DNA of 64,000 nt from Rhodovarius lipocyclicus (GCF_009900765.1 NZ_JAAABL010000011.1:19824-83823); one strand, 5' to 3'; positions 7,125 to 16,160 are shown, counted from the first letter of the stretch. Notes: generated by a model not told the origin, from the sequence alone. Translations and numbers: made by a program.

Positions 7125-9242
7125 ATGGCCACCACGACCATTGCCAATGGCATCACGCGGACGACGCGCCTCGATGTCTCGGGCACCGATATCCTGACCA
7201 TCGACAATGGCGGCACCTTCAGCGTTTCAGGCAATGCGCAGACCGTCCGCTTCAACGGCGCGACCAGCAATGCGCAGATCACCAATTCCGGCACGCTGGC
7301 CAACACGGCCTCCGGCGGGCGGGCGATCCGGGTGGAGACCTCGGTCGGCACCACCAATTTCAACGCCACTATCACCAACACCGCCACCGGCACCATCTCC
7401 GCCAATGACGATGCCATCCAGGTGCAGGCCAGCACCTTCACCGGCACCGCCACGCTGGCCGTCAACAATGCGGGCCTCATCACCTCCGCCACCGGGCAGG
7501 GGCTGGATTTGGCCGGCGCGCTCGGCACCTTCGTGTCCACCGTCACGAGCACGGGCACCATCAATGCCCTGACCAATGACGCGGTGCGCATTTTCCATGG
7601 CGACCTGACCAACACCGGGGGCGCGGTGAATGGCGGTTCGGCCGCTGGCTACACGGTCAGCGCCGACGGCATCCAGTACGAGGACAACGGCACCGGCACC
7701 GTCACCAACCAGTCCGGCGGCACCATCACCGGCGACCGGCACGGCGTGAATGCCGGGGTGGGCACCAGCATCACCGTCGTCAACGGCGTGGGCTCCAGCA
7801 TCACGGGCAACAATGGCTCCGGCGTGGGGGTGGACGGTTCGGCCACCGTCACCAACTACGGCACCATTACCGGCGCGTTCAGCAACAGCGCAGGGTCGGA
7901 CATCAACGGCTCCACCGTGGGGGCCGCCAGCGGCGGCGGGCCGGACGGCATCAATGACGGCGACGGCGACGGCGTGGATGTCGATTTCCTGCTGACGCTG
8001 CACAATTACGGGCTGATCCAGGGCACGGGCGCCGGCGGCACCGGTAGCGACGGCTATGCCAACACCTCCGAAGGTGTCGCGGCGGGCGGCGGCACCATCC
8101 ACAACCATGCGGGCGCCACCATCATCGGCCTCGGCCGCGGCATCCTGATCGACGACAGCTCGACCGGCAACGCGCCCTATGCCACCACCATCACCAATGA
8201 GGGCACGATCACCGGCACCCAGGTGCTGGGCATCAAGCTGGTGGGGCTGCAGAACGACACCATCGACAACAGCGGCACCATCAGCACCGGCGGCACCCAT
8301 GCCATCCTGATGGGCGGCGGCGGCGACACGCTGGTGATCCGCAACGGCTCCGTCATCATCGGCCTCAGCGATGGCGGGGCGGGCACCGACCTGCTGGATT
8401 TCAGCCACTGGACCGGCACGGGCGTGACGGTGAACCTGACGGATGGCCTGGCCGCCGGCACCGGCGGCATCGCGGGCTTCGAGAACGTCACCGGCAGCGC
8501 CCAGGCCGACCTGCTGCATGGCAATGGCGCGGCCAACCTGATCGCGGGCGGCGAGGGTGCCGACCAGCTCTATGGCTGGGATGACGATGACACGCTGAAC
8601 GGCGGCGCGGGCCAGGACGTGCTGTATGGCGGCGCCGGCAACGACACGCTGGCCGGCGGTACCGGCGACGATGTCTATCTGATCGAGGATGTGGGCGACA
8701 TCATCCAGGAAAACGCGGGCGAGGGCACCGATACCGCCTTCGTTGTGGTCAGCGGCTTCACCCTGTCGGCCAATGTCGAGTACGCCTATCTCGCGGGCTC
8801 GGCCGCCGCGCTGACGGCGGGCGCCACGGGGGCGAACCTGGTGGCCAACGCCGCGCTCGGCAGCGTGCTGCAAGGCGGCGCGGGCAACGACACGCTCTGG
8901 AGCCAGGGCGGCAACGACACGCTGAATGGCGGCGCGGGCGATGACATCCTGCGCGGCAGCGGCGGCAACGACCGCTTCATCGGCGGCACCGGCAACGACC
9001 AGATCGTGGGCGGCGGCGGCGCGGACACCTTCGCCTATGACGCCAGCGGCTGGGGCTACGACCAGATCTTCGGCTTCACCCGCGCCCAGGGCGACAAGCT
9101 GGACTTCACCGGCAGCGGGCTGGGCTTCGCGGACCTGACCATCTACAGCGTGGGCGACGCCACCGTGGTGGCCCATGGGGCGGACCGGATCGACCTGTAT
9201 GGCGTGACCGGGTTGGTGGTGGGGGATTTCATCTTCGCCTGA
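7125..9242 (+). CDS. Secreted RTX calcium-binding repeat protein
   Basis: A 705-residue acidic Gly/Asn/Thr-rich protein. Residues 1 to about 430 are short beta-strand repeats rich in TITN, GTIT and NSGT, as in filamentous beta-helix adhesins. Two blocks of RTX nonapeptides follow (nt about 8545-8675 and 8870-9040), for example GGAGQDVLYGGAGNDTLAGG. The C-terminus (DLYGVTGLVVGDFIFA) looks like a type I secretion signal, and there is no N-terminal signal peptide. The protein would be exported by an ABC-type I system and fold outside the cell on binding calcium. No secretion genes are nearby. AAAGGAA lies 7 bases before the start. A surface or biofilm role is inferred. Confidence 0.85.
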   Translation: MATTTIANGITRTTRLDVSGTDILTIDNGGTFSVSGNAQTVRFNGATSNAQITNSGTLANTASGGRAIRVETSVGTTNFNATITNTATGTISANDDAIQVQASTFTGTATLAVNNAGLITSATGQGLDLAGALGTFVSTVTSTGTINALTNDAVRIFHGDLTNTGGAVNGGSAAGYTVSADGIQYEDNGTGTVTNQSGGTITGDRHGVNAGVGTSITVVNGVGSSITGNNGSGVGVDGSATVTNYGTITGAFSNSAGSDINGSTVGAASGGGPDGINDGDGDGVDVDFLLTLHNYGLIQGTGAGGTGSDGYANTSEGVAAGGGTIHNHAGATIIGLGRGILIDDSSTGNAPYATTITNEGTITGTQVLGIKLVGLQNDTIDNSGTISTGGTHAILMGGGGDTLVIRNGSVIIGLSDGGAGTDLLDFSHWTGTGVTVNLTDGLAAGTGGIAGFENVTGSAQADLLHGNGAANLIAGGEGADQLYGWDDDDTLNGGAGQDVLYGGAGNDTLAGGTGDDVYLIEDVGDIIQENAGEGTDTAFVVVSGFTLSANVEYAYLAGSAAALTAGATGANLVANAALGSVLQGGAGNDTLWSQGGNDTLNGGAGDDILRGSGGNDRFIGGTGNDQIVGGGGADTFAYDASGWGYDQIFGFTRAQGDKLDFTGSGLGFADLTIYSVGDATVVAHGADRIDLYGVTGLVVGDFIFA

Positions 9243-9252
9243 GGTGGTACCA

Positions 9253-9494
9253 GGGGGCGCCGCCCCCCAGTCCTCCTTTTGGGACCCCCGCCAGGAGCCG
9301 AAAGGCCCCTGGACCCCAGGAGTTTGGTGCTGGTCCTGGGAAGGTATTTCTGATTGATTTTCATAATGAAAATGGCGCCCTACCTGCCAAGGTAAGGCGC
9401 CAATTCATGGGTTTAAAGGGTTGCTACAACCCTTTGCGGGGATGCAAGGGGCGGCGCCCCTTGCTGGGGGCCCGGGGGCAAAGCCCCCGCCTTG
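9253..9494. repeat. Mosaic intergenic repeat, copy A
   Basis: The gap between the RTX gene and the bicupin gene is a string of hairpins. Bases 9287-9327 recur exactly, inverted, at 16071-16111, and in diverged form at 22095-22134. A second shared part (9407-9441) includes the stem AAAGGGTTG/CAACCCTTT (9415-9435) and a GCAAGGGGC/GCCCCTTGC stem (9444-9464). About 79 bases between the two parts, largely absent from copy B, carry an AT-rich palindrome ATTTTCATAATGAAAAT (9357-9373). The stems could also end transcription of both convergent genes. Confidence 0.75.
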
Positions 9495-10442
9495 TCACCC
9501 CTTGGCGAACACCACCGTCTCCGCCCCGGCTTCACCCACCACATTCCACACCGTGGCGGCCGCCGGGCTGTCGTTGCGGAACCAATGCGCCTTTCCGGCC
9601 GGGGTTTTCAGCAGGTCGCGCGGGCCGAGTTCGGCCTGGAAGCTCTGGCCGTTCTCCTCCCAGCCCACGGTCAGCCGGCCTTCCAGCACCAGGAAGGCGT
9701 CCTCGACCGCGCGGGTGAAGGGTTGCACGCCGGTGCCGGCCGGGATCTCCCACAGCTCCTTGCGGCAGGTGTCGTTCTCCACCCCGCCGGGCCCGACATA
9801 GACCTGGCGGGAGAAGCCAGCCGGGTCCTGGATGCGGGGCTGTTCGTGGTGGCGGATGACGTGGCGGGCCATCAGCGGCTGCAGCGGGTGGCTGCCCGCG
9901 GGGTCCAGGGCCAGGGTCTTGCCCGGGGCGGCGCCGAAGCTGCGCGCCAGCGCCGGGTCGGTGCCGAGCTTGGGGTGGTAGAGGTAGCGCGGCGGCAGCG
10001 GCTTGCCGACATCGACGGAGATGGACATCAGTACCGGCTCGATCCCGTCATTGCGGAAGCCGTGGCCGATATCCTTGGCGTTCAGGATCATGTCCTTGGG
10101 GCCGAGGCGCACTTCCACCACCTCGCCCTCCTGCTCCCAGCCCACGGTCAGCACACCGTCGATGATGAGGAAGCTCTCCTCAATCTCATGCGCGTGGCAG
10201 GCGGCGTAGTTCCCGACCGGCTTGTGGATCAGGCTGAGGGTGAAGTGGTCGGGCGGCAGGGTGCCGGGTTCGCCCACCTTCGGGCTGCCGCCGGCGCCGA
10301 TATAGCGCATCTGGGCGCGGGCCAGGTCGGGGTAGCCGCGGTTGGACGGGAAGGCATCCCAGTCGAACTGCTTGGAGATGTGGCGGACCACATGGCGGCG
10401 GAATTCGGCCTCGGTGGCCGAAAGGGGGGCGATGGCGTTCAT
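9495..10442 (-). CDS. Bicupin protein (gentisate-dioxygenase-like fold)
   Basis: A 315-residue protein with two cupin barrels. The first (about residues 70-145) has HAHEIEESFLIIDGVLTVGW and the second (about 225-305) has EDAFLVLEGRLTVGWEE with a late HWFRNDS. The first domain has a metal-binding His/Glu set, while the second has fewer His. Such bicupins may be dioxygenases, isomerases or small-molecule sensors. Start at 10442 is chosen because GAGGAT lies 10 bases upstream and it leaves a normal divergent gap to the IclR gene. Homologues with an N-terminal helical arm (here RRHVVRHISKQFDWD) bind organic acids. Substrate unknown; it is probably the target of the neighbouring IclR regulator. 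Confidence 0.75.
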   Translation of the reverse strand: MNAIAPLSATEAEFRRHVVRHISKQFDWDAFPSNRGYPDLARAQMRYIGAGGSPKVGEPGTLPPDHFTLSLIHKPVGNYAACHAHEIEESFLIIDGVLTVGWEQEGEVVEVRLGPKDMILNAKDIGHGFRNDGIEPVLMSISVDVGKPLPPRYLYHPKLGTDPALARSFGAAPGKTLALDPAGSHPLQPLMARHVIRHHEQPRIQDPAGFSRQVYVGPGGVENDTCRKELWEIPAGTGVQPFTRAVEDAFLVLEGRLTVGWEENGQSFQAELGPRDLLKTPAGKAHWFRNDSPAAATVWNVVGEAGAETVVFAKG

Positions 10443-10514
10443 CGGCGCGTATCCTCGGTAACGGCTGATGGCCCGGCATAGCGGGGCCGGGCGCCGCGGC
10501 GTATAACTCGTTTT

Positions 10515-11276
10515 ATGGGCAAAACCGACACCGAGCACGACCGCTACCTGGTGCCCGGGCTGGTGCGCGGCCTGGCGGTGCTGCAGGCCTTCTCCGCCGC
10601 GCGCCCGCGCATGGGCCTGTCGGAGCTGGCGGCGGCGTTGGGCACCACGCGATCGGCCATGTTCCGCATCGCCTACACGCTGACGGAGCTGGGCTTCCTG
10701 CTGCAGGATGGCCGCACGCGGGCCTATTCCCTGGGCCCCGCGGTGCTGAAGCTGGGCTATGGCTACCTGGCCGCGCGGGACGTGCTGGAACTGGCGCTGC
10801 CGGTGCTGGAGCGCCTGCGCGACGCCACCGGCTGGTCCGCGCATCTGGCGGTGCGGGAGGGCAGGGAGGTCGTCTATCTGCTGCGCGTGCCCACGCGGCG
10901 GGGGCTGGCCAGCATCGTGCATGTCGGCAGCCGGCTGCCGGCGCATGCCACCTCCATGGGCCGGGTGCTGCTGGCAGGGCTGGAGGCAGGCGACCTCGCC
11001 GCCCTGTACCGGGACGACCCGCCCCCGCGCGCCAGCCTGGCCACCCTGCAACGCCGCGCGCGCGCCGACGCGGCGGCGGGCCATGTGCTGCACCGGGGCG
11101 AGTTCGAGCACGGGCTGGCCAGCATCGCGGCCCCTGTGCGCGATGTCTCGGGCCAGGTGGTGGCGGCGATCAACCTCTCGGCGCCGGAGCCGCCGGGCTT
11201 CGACGCGAAGCCGCTGGTGGCGCGGCTGGCGGCGGCGGCGGACGAGATCTCCCGCGCCGCCGGATGGACGGGGTAG
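10515..11276 (+). CDS. IclR-family transcriptional regulator
   Basis: A 253-residue IclR regulator. It has an N-terminal winged HTH (about residues 10-70, with LVRGLAVLQAFSAARPRMGL) and a C-terminal effector-binding domain (about 85-250) containing the usual LPAHATSMGRVLLAGLE. It is divergent from the bicupin gene with a 72-base gap holding the inverted repeat GCCCGGC/GCCGGGC (10471-10492) and an AT-rich stretch right before the start. No clear Shine-Dalgarno is seen. It probably controls the bicupin and possibly the downstream ModA-like gene 45 bases away. Effector unknown, commonly an aromatic or small organic acid in this family. Confidence 0.88.
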   Translation: MGKTDTEHDRYLVPGLVRGLAVLQAFSAARPRMGLSELAAALGTTRSAMFRIAYTLTELGFLLQDGRTRAYSLGPAVLKLGYGYLAARDVLELALPVLERLRDATGWSAHLAVREGREVVYLLRVPTRRGLASIVHVGSRLPAHATSMGRVLLAGLEAGDLAALYRDDPPPRASLATLQRRARADAAAGHVLHRGEFEHGLASIAAPVRDVSGQVVAAINLSAPEPPGFDAKPLVARLAAAADEISRAAGWTG

Positions 11277-11321
11277 GGCCCCACCGGCATGCTGCCCCGG
11301 GAAAAAACGGGAGAAACGGAC

Positions 11322-12014
11322 ATGACGCTCAGGGTGATGAGCACGCTCGGCATCATGGCGGCGCTGCGGGACCGGATCGGCCCGGGCTTCGAGGCCGCCA
11401 CCGGCCTGCCGCTGGCCCTCAGCTTCGAGCCCACCGCCGTGATCCTGGCCGGCGTGCGCGGCGGGCAGCGCGCCGATGTGGTGGTGGCGATGGACAGCGC
11501 CGTGGACGCGCTGATCGCGGAGGGCGTGCTGCTGCCCGAAACCCGGGTGGATGTGGCGCGCACGGCGGTCGGCCTGGCCAAGCCCCCCGGCAGCCCGGCC
11601 ATCGACATCTCGACGCCCGAGGCCTTCATCCGGGCCCTGCTGGACACGCCGCGCCTCGTGATCTCAGAGGCCGGGGCGAGCGGTATCTATTTCCGCGAAC
11701 TCATCGAGCGGCTGGGCGTCCGCGAGGCCATCATGGCCAAGGCCTTGGTGATCCCGAAGGGGCTGACGGCGGAGAAGCTGCTGACCGGCGAAGCCACCCT
11801 GGCCGTGCAGCAGATGAGCGAGCTGATGGCCGTGCCCGGCATCGAGATGGTGGGCGCCTTCCCCGAGCCGCTGGGCACCTACGCGCCCTTCGTGGCGGCG
11901 GTGTTCGCGGGCTGCGCGCAGCCCGGGGCGGCGCGGGATTTCATCGCCCATCTGCTGGGCGCGGAGGCCCGGGCGGCCTTCCTGGCCACGGGTGTGGAGC
12001 CGGCAGGGGCATAG
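11322..12014 (+). CDS. ModA-like binding protein without signal peptide
   Basis: A 230-residue protein of the bacterial extracellular solute-binding type 11 (molybdate-binding ModA-like) family. It starts MTLRVMSTLGIMAALRDRIG and has the ligand-loop pattern ADVVVAMDSAVDALIAEG. ATG at 11322 follows GGGAGA. An in-frame ATG 11 codons upstream would add only MLPREKTGETD, so in neither case is there a signal peptide. It would therefore stay in the cytoplasm, which is unusual for the family. No ModB or ModC genes are near. It may act as a soluble oxyanion or small-molecule sensor. It lies 45 bases downstream of the IclR gene. Confidence 0.7.
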   Translation: MTLRVMSTLGIMAALRDRIGPGFEAATGLPLALSFEPTAVILAGVRGGQRADVVVAMDSAVDALIAEGVLLPETRVDVARTAVGLAKPPGSPAIDISTPEAFIRALLDTPRLVISEAGASGIYFRELIERLGVREAIMAKALVIPKGLTAEKLLTGEATLAVQQMSELMAVPGIEMVGAFPEPLGTYAPFVAAVFAGCAQPGAARDFIAHLLGAEARAAFLATGVEPAGA

Positions 12015-12098
12015 TTCCGCCCCTCACCCGATCGGGTGATGCATCCGGGGGCCGCGATGGCCTAGCTTCCGCCCAAGCCGTTGCCGGGAGGGATGCCG

Positions 12099-12638
12099 AT
12101 GAGTGCCCTTGTGACCGTTCCCATGAAGAACATGACGCCGATGGCGCAGGACACCGCCACCACCTGCTGGCTGACCTGCCTGAAGATGATGTTCGCCTGG
12201 AAGGACCGCGACCCCGCCGAGATCCGCCCCGCGCTGGAGGGGGCGGGCATCCTGTGGGAGGACGCCTGCAAGACCGGCCTCAAGACGCGCGACTACATGA
12301 AGGGGGCCAAGGCGCTGGGGCTGCATGCCTGGGGCAGCGGCGGGTCCTGGACGGCCACCAACTTCGCCTCCTTCTGCACCATCAGCCCGGTGTGGGTGGC
12401 GGGGAAATGGTACGATTATTCCCACAATGTGGTCGTGATCGGCGCCAGCCGGAAGGACATCAAATACATCGACCCCTGGTGGGAAGGCGTGAAGGAAGCG
12501 ACCATCGCCACCCGGTTCGAGAAGGACTTCATCAAGGGCAACGGCGCCGACAAGCCGGGCACGGATTTCTACATGGGCTGGATCGGCGCGGTGATGACCT
12601 GGGGCGACGCCGTGCCCTATGGCATCGTGCCCGACTGA
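12099..12638 (+). CDS. Papain-like cysteine protease (C39/C70-like)
   Basis: A 179-residue small protein with a papain-type set of residues. Gln17 and Cys23 lie in MAQDTATTCWLTCLKMM, His109 in YDYSHNVVVIGA, and Asp125 in YIDPWW. The order Q-C-H-D with the HxVVVxG...DPW ending matches the C39-like and AvrRpt2-like (C70) families. Start at 12099 is chosen because GGGAGGG (12086-12092) is 6 bases upstream; the ATG at 12093 is too close to it. There is no signal peptide or ABC domain, so it is not a typical bacteriocin transporter peptidase. The substrate is unknown. Its neighbours handle peptides, so peptide processing is possible. Confidence 0.65.
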   Translation: MSALVTVPMKNMTPMAQDTATTCWLTCLKMMFAWKDRDPAEIRPALEGAGILWEDACKTGLKTRDYMKGAKALGLHAWGSGGSWTATNFASFCTISPVWVAGKWYDYSHNVVVIGASRKDIKYIDPWWEGVKEATIATRFEKDFIKGNGADKPGTDFYMGWIGAVMTWGDAVPYGIVPD

Positions 12639-12655
12639 CCGCGCCCGGCGCCGCC

Positions 12656-12672
12656 TGCCCGCATTGCGGGCA
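12656..12672 (+). terminator. Hairpin after the cysteine protease gene
   Basis: TGCCCGC (12656-12662) and GCGGGCA (12666-12672) form a perfect 7-base-pair stem with a 3-base loop, 18 bases after the stop codon. No T-run follows. It probably separates the protease from the peptide-binding gene at 12775. Confidence 0.4.
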
Positions 12673-12774
12673 CTCCCGGCCTGGGGGCGCCGATCCCGCT
12701 TTCCTGTCCTGCTTGTCATCTGCTGCCCCGGGCGCGAGTTTGCGCCGGACGGGCCAGAGCAGAGGAGAAGGCAC

Positions 12775-14367
12775 ATGCAACGACGCGGCATCATGCAGGC
12801 GGCGGGGGCGGGGCTGGCGGCCTCTCTGGCGGGGCCGGCTTCCGTGCGGGCGCAATCGGCCAGCACCCTGCGCTTCACCCCGCAGCAGGATGTGGTCACG
12901 CTCGACCCCGTCACCACCACCAGCTACGCCACGCGCAACCATGGCTACATGGTGTTCGACACGCTGTACGGGATGGACGCGAACTTCCAGCCCACGCCGC
13001 AGATGGTTGAGGGCCACACCATCGAGAATGACGGCAAGCTGTGGAATCTGACCCTGCGCCCGGGGCTGAAATTCCATGACGGCGAGCCGGTGCTGGCCAA
13101 GGATTGCGTGGCCAGCCTGAAGCGCTGGGCCCGGCGCGACCCGTTCGGCGGGCTGCTGATGGCGGCCACCGACGAGCTCTCGGCCCCCGACGACCGCACC
13201 ATCCGCTTCCGCCTGAAAGCGCCCTTCCCGCTGCTGCCGATGGCGCTCGGCAAGGCCTCCGTGCCCGTCTGCGCCATGATGCCGGAGCGCCTGGCCAACA
13301 CCGACCCCTTTCGCCAGGTGACCGAACTCATCGGCAGCGGCCCCTTCCGCTACAAGGCGGATGAGCGCGTGCCGGGCTCCCTGAACGTCTATACGAAGTT
13401 CGAGGGCTATGTGCCGCGCCCGAACGGCACGCCCTCCTGGACCGCGGGCCCCAAGGTGGTGAATTTCGACCGCGTGGAATGGCGGGTGATGCCCGACCCC
13501 TCCACCGCCACCAACGCGCTGATCGCGGGTGAGGCGGATTGGCAGGAATATGCCTATCACGACCAGCTGACGCTGCTGCGCCGGGCGCGCAATGTGCGGG
13601 TGGCGACCAACGACCCTACGGGCTTCGTGGGCATGATGCAGGTGAACCACCTGCAGGCGCCCTTCAACAACCCGGCCATCCGCCGCGCGCTGTGGGGCGG
13701 CATCGACCAGACGGCCACCATGCAGGCGCTCGTCGGCACCAGCGACCCCGGGCTGTTCCATGTGCCGCTGGGCTATTTCTGCCCGGGCACGCCCATGGCC
13801 TCCAATGTGGGGCTCGATGTGCTGACGGGCCCGCGCGACATGGCCAAGGTGAAGCAGGCCGTGATCGACGCCGGCTACAAGGGCGAGCCGGTGCTGCTGA
13901 TGGTGCCTTCCACCTCCGCGGGCCTCGCGGTGATGGGCACGGTGGCGGAGGACACGCTGAAGCAGGCGGGTTTCAACGTCGAGGTCTATGCCGTCGAGTT
14001 CAACACCATGCTCCAGCGGCGCAACCGCAAGGGCCCTGTCTCCGATGGCGGGTGGAGCGCCTATGTCACCAACTGGGCGGGCATGGACTGGCTGAACCCG
14101 GCCATGCACATCGCGCTGCGCGGCGCGGGTGAGGCCGGCTATGCCGGCTGGGCCACCATCCCACGCCTGGAGGAACTGCGCACCGCCTGGTTCAGCGCGC
14201 CCGACCAGGCCGCTCAGGCCGCCATCTGCCGCGACATGCAGGAGGTGGGGATGCGCGAGGTGCCCTATTACCCGCTGGGCCAGTATTTGCAGCCCACCGC
14301 CTTCCGCAGCAACATCCAGGGCATCCTGCCGGGCTTCGCCACCTTCTGGAACGTGAAGCGCGCCTAG
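12775..14367 (+). CDS. Peptide/oligosaccharide-type ABC substrate-binding protein (SBP_bac_5)
   Basis: A 530-residue DppA/OppA-type periplasmic receptor. The signal sequence is MQRRGIMQAAGAGLAASLAG, cleaved near VRAQS. The mature start TLRFTPQQDVVTLDPVTTTS and the block LRPGLKFHDGEPVLAKDCVA are standard for the family. It binds peptides or related amides in the periplasm. AGGAG lies 7 bases before the ATG. No permease or ATPase gene is adjacent, so it must share a transporter encoded elsewhere. It is followed after 19 bases by an M20D amidohydrolase, suggesting uptake and cleavage of the same amide. Confidence 0.9.
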   Translation: MQRRGIMQAAGAGLAASLAGPASVRAQSASTLRFTPQQDVVTLDPVTTTSYATRNHGYMVFDTLYGMDANFQPTPQMVEGHTIENDGKLWNLTLRPGLKFHDGEPVLAKDCVASLKRWARRDPFGGLLMAATDELSAPDDRTIRFRLKAPFPLLPMALGKASVPVCAMMPERLANTDPFRQVTELIGSGPFRYKADERVPGSLNVYTKFEGYVPRPNGTPSWTAGPKVVNFDRVEWRVMPDPSTATNALIAGEADWQEYAYHDQLTLLRRARNVRVATNDPTGFVGMMQVNHLQAPFNNPAIRRALWGGIDQTATMQALVGTSDPGLFHVPLGYFCPGTPMASNVGLDVLTGPRDMAKVKQAVIDAGYKGEPVLLMVPSTSAGLAVMGTVAEDTLKQAGFNVEVYAVEFNTMLQRRNRKGPVSDGGWSAYVTNWAGMDWLNPAMHIALRGAGEAGYAGWATIPRLEELRTAWFSAPDQAAQAAICRDMQEVGMREVPYYPLGQYLQPTAFRSNIQGILPGFATFWNVKRA

Positions 14368-14386
14368 GCCTTTGGGGAAACGACCG

Positions 14387-15991
14387 ATGACTGACACCAA
14401 CACCGCGCTCCGTGCGACCGCGCTCGACTGGATCGCGGCGAATGAGGCCCGGCTCTCGGCCTTCAACAAGCGCATTTGGGACCACGCCGAACCCGCCTGG
14501 CGCGAATACAAATCCGTCCGCGACTATGTGGAGATCCTGACCGCCGAGGGGTTTTCCGTCGAGGAAGGCTCGGGCGGCATGCCCACGGCCTTCTGCGCCA
14601 CCTGGACGCAGGGCAAAGGCCCCGTGCTGGCGGGCTTTTCCGAATACGACGCGGTGCCCGGCAACTCCCAGCAGGTGGTGCCCTATGAGGCCCCGCGCGA
14701 AGGGCTGCATCCCTACACCGCCGGCCATACGGACCCGCATTCGGTGCTCGGCACCGCGTCGCTGACGGCCTTCCTGGCCGCCAAGGCCGCGATGGAAAAG
14801 CATGGCACCCCCGGCACCCTAAAACTGTTCGGCGAGCCCGCCGAGAAGGTCTGCGGCAGCAAGCCCATCCACGCCGCCAAGGGCTATTTCGACGATCTGG
14901 ACGCCTGCGTGGTCTGGCACCCCTGGCCGCACAACACCGTCACCGGGGAAACCCATTTCGGCGCCTATTGGTCCGCCATCATCACCTTCGAGGCCGACAA
15001 CCCCGAGGCCTGGATCGACCCCACTTTGATGCCGATCGAGGGTGCCCACGCCAACGCCCGCTGCCCGGGTGCCACCGATGCGCTGTGCCTGATGTACACC
15101 ACCACCAAGTACACCAAGGAGGCGATGTTCCCCCATGCCGGGTCCTGGACTCTGAACGAGTTCATCCTGGGCGATGGCGGGGCCACCAGCGACAACCTGA
15201 CGCCGCGCTTCGCGCAGATCCAGTATTCCTGGCGGGCCTCCTCGCTGGGTATCCAGGAGCAGATCTGGAAGGTGCTGGCGCAGAACGCCAGGCATGTGGC
15301 CGGCATCACCGGCTGCAAGGCTTACGTGCGCTGGGTGACCAAGACCCGCGTGGGCCTGCCCAACCAGGCGATGACCGACCTGACCTGGAAGAACCTGCAG
15401 GCCGTGGGCGCGCCGGCCTATTCCGAGGAAGCGCGCGACTTCGGCCGCGCCATCCAGAAGAACCTGGGCCTGGAGGCGATGGAGGACCCCTTCATCCCCG
15501 AGGTCAGCCGCCTGACCCCGCCCGCGGAATTCGAGGCACGGCTGCGCGCGGGCCTGCCCGCCTGGCAGAAGCACCTCAGCGCCGACGATTACGTGGAATA
15601 TTCCTGGCACGCGCCCACGGTGCGGCTGCTGGCCGCGCGCCCCCGGCTGCGCGCGCCGGAGAAGGGCTACTCCTATCCCAACTGGGCCTACAACGCGCTG
15701 GGCGGCCACCCGGCGGTGGTGGACCCGGGCATGTTCGTGGCCGGCAAGACCATGGCGCTGACCCTGCTGGACCTGGCGAGCCTGCCGGAAGCCCTGGCCC
15801 TGGCACAGGCGGAATTCCGCGAGCGCACCGGCGGCGGGGTGGGCGGCAGCCAATGGGTGGGCCCGCTGCTGCCGGCCGACTTCGACCCGCCGGTGGATCT
15901 GCGCTGGCCGGAATACGTGACGACCGTGCGGGGGGAGGAATGGACCTTTCCCACGCCGCATCATGGGACGGGGGCGGGGGAGCCGATCTGA
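14387..15991 (+). CDS. M20D amidohydrolase (AbgB-like)
   Basis: A 534-residue metal-dependent amidohydrolase resembling the p-aminobenzoyl-glutamate hydrolase subunit B. It has GFSEYDAVPGNSQQ, GHTDPHSVLGTASL and KLFGEPAEKVCGSK, the usual metal-binding neighbourhood of the M20D group, and a dimerisation insert in the middle. It would cleave an amide such as an acylated amino acid or folate breakdown product in the cytoplasm. ATG at 14387 follows GGGGAAA; a longer in-frame start (14372) adds only MGKRP. It probably shares a transcript with the upstream receptor. Other peptidases of this class are possible substrates. Confidence 0.85.
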   Translation: MTDTNTALRATALDWIAANEARLSAFNKRIWDHAEPAWREYKSVRDYVEILTAEGFSVEEGSGGMPTAFCATWTQGKGPVLAGFSEYDAVPGNSQQVVPYEAPREGLHPYTAGHTDPHSVLGTASLTAFLAAKAAMEKHGTPGTLKLFGEPAEKVCGSKPIHAAKGYFDDLDACVVWHPWPHNTVTGETHFGAYWSAIITFEADNPEAWIDPTLMPIEGAHANARCPGATDALCLMYTTTKYTKEAMFPHAGSWTLNEFILGDGGATSDNLTPRFAQIQYSWRASSLGIQEQIWKVLAQNARHVAGITGCKAYVRWVTKTRVGLPNQAMTDLTWKNLQAVGAPAYSEEARDFGRAIQKNLGLEAMEDPFIPEVSRLTPPAEFEARLRAGLPAWQKHLSADDYVEYSWHAPTVRLLAARPRLRAPEKGYSYPNWAYNALGGHPAVVDPGMFVAGKTMALTLLDLASLPEALALAQAEFRERTGGGVGGSQWVGPLLPADFDPPVDLRWPEYVTTVRGEEWTFPTPHHGTGAGEPI

Positions 15992-16160
15992 GGGGGGCGT
16001 CCCGTCAGGGGCTCCGCCCCCGACACCCCCGCAAAGGGTTGTAGCAACCTTTTGAACCCATTTATTGGCGCCAAACTCCTGGGGTCCAGGGGCCTTTCGG
16101 CTCCTGGCGGGTTCCAAGGGCAGGGCCCTTGGTGGGGGGGCGGGGGCAACGCCCCCGTCT
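15992..16160. repeat. Mosaic intergenic repeat, copy B (inverted)
   Basis: The gap between the convergent amidohydrolase and MarR genes. Bases 16071-16111 are the exact reverse complement of 9287-9327 (41 bases). Bases about 16026-16061 match 9407-9441 inverted, with a few changes. Copy B lacks the roughly 70-base middle insert seen in copy A. Stems such as AAAGGGTTG/CAACCTTTT (16033-16053) and GGGGGC/GCCCCC units flank the block. It may end transcription in both directions. Confidence 0.75.

Noticed and set aside
9355..9370. TTGAT-TTTC-ATAAT as an FNR site in repeat copy A
   Set aside because: Only the left half fits; it lies in a repeat element between convergent genes, so it cannot be a promoter site.
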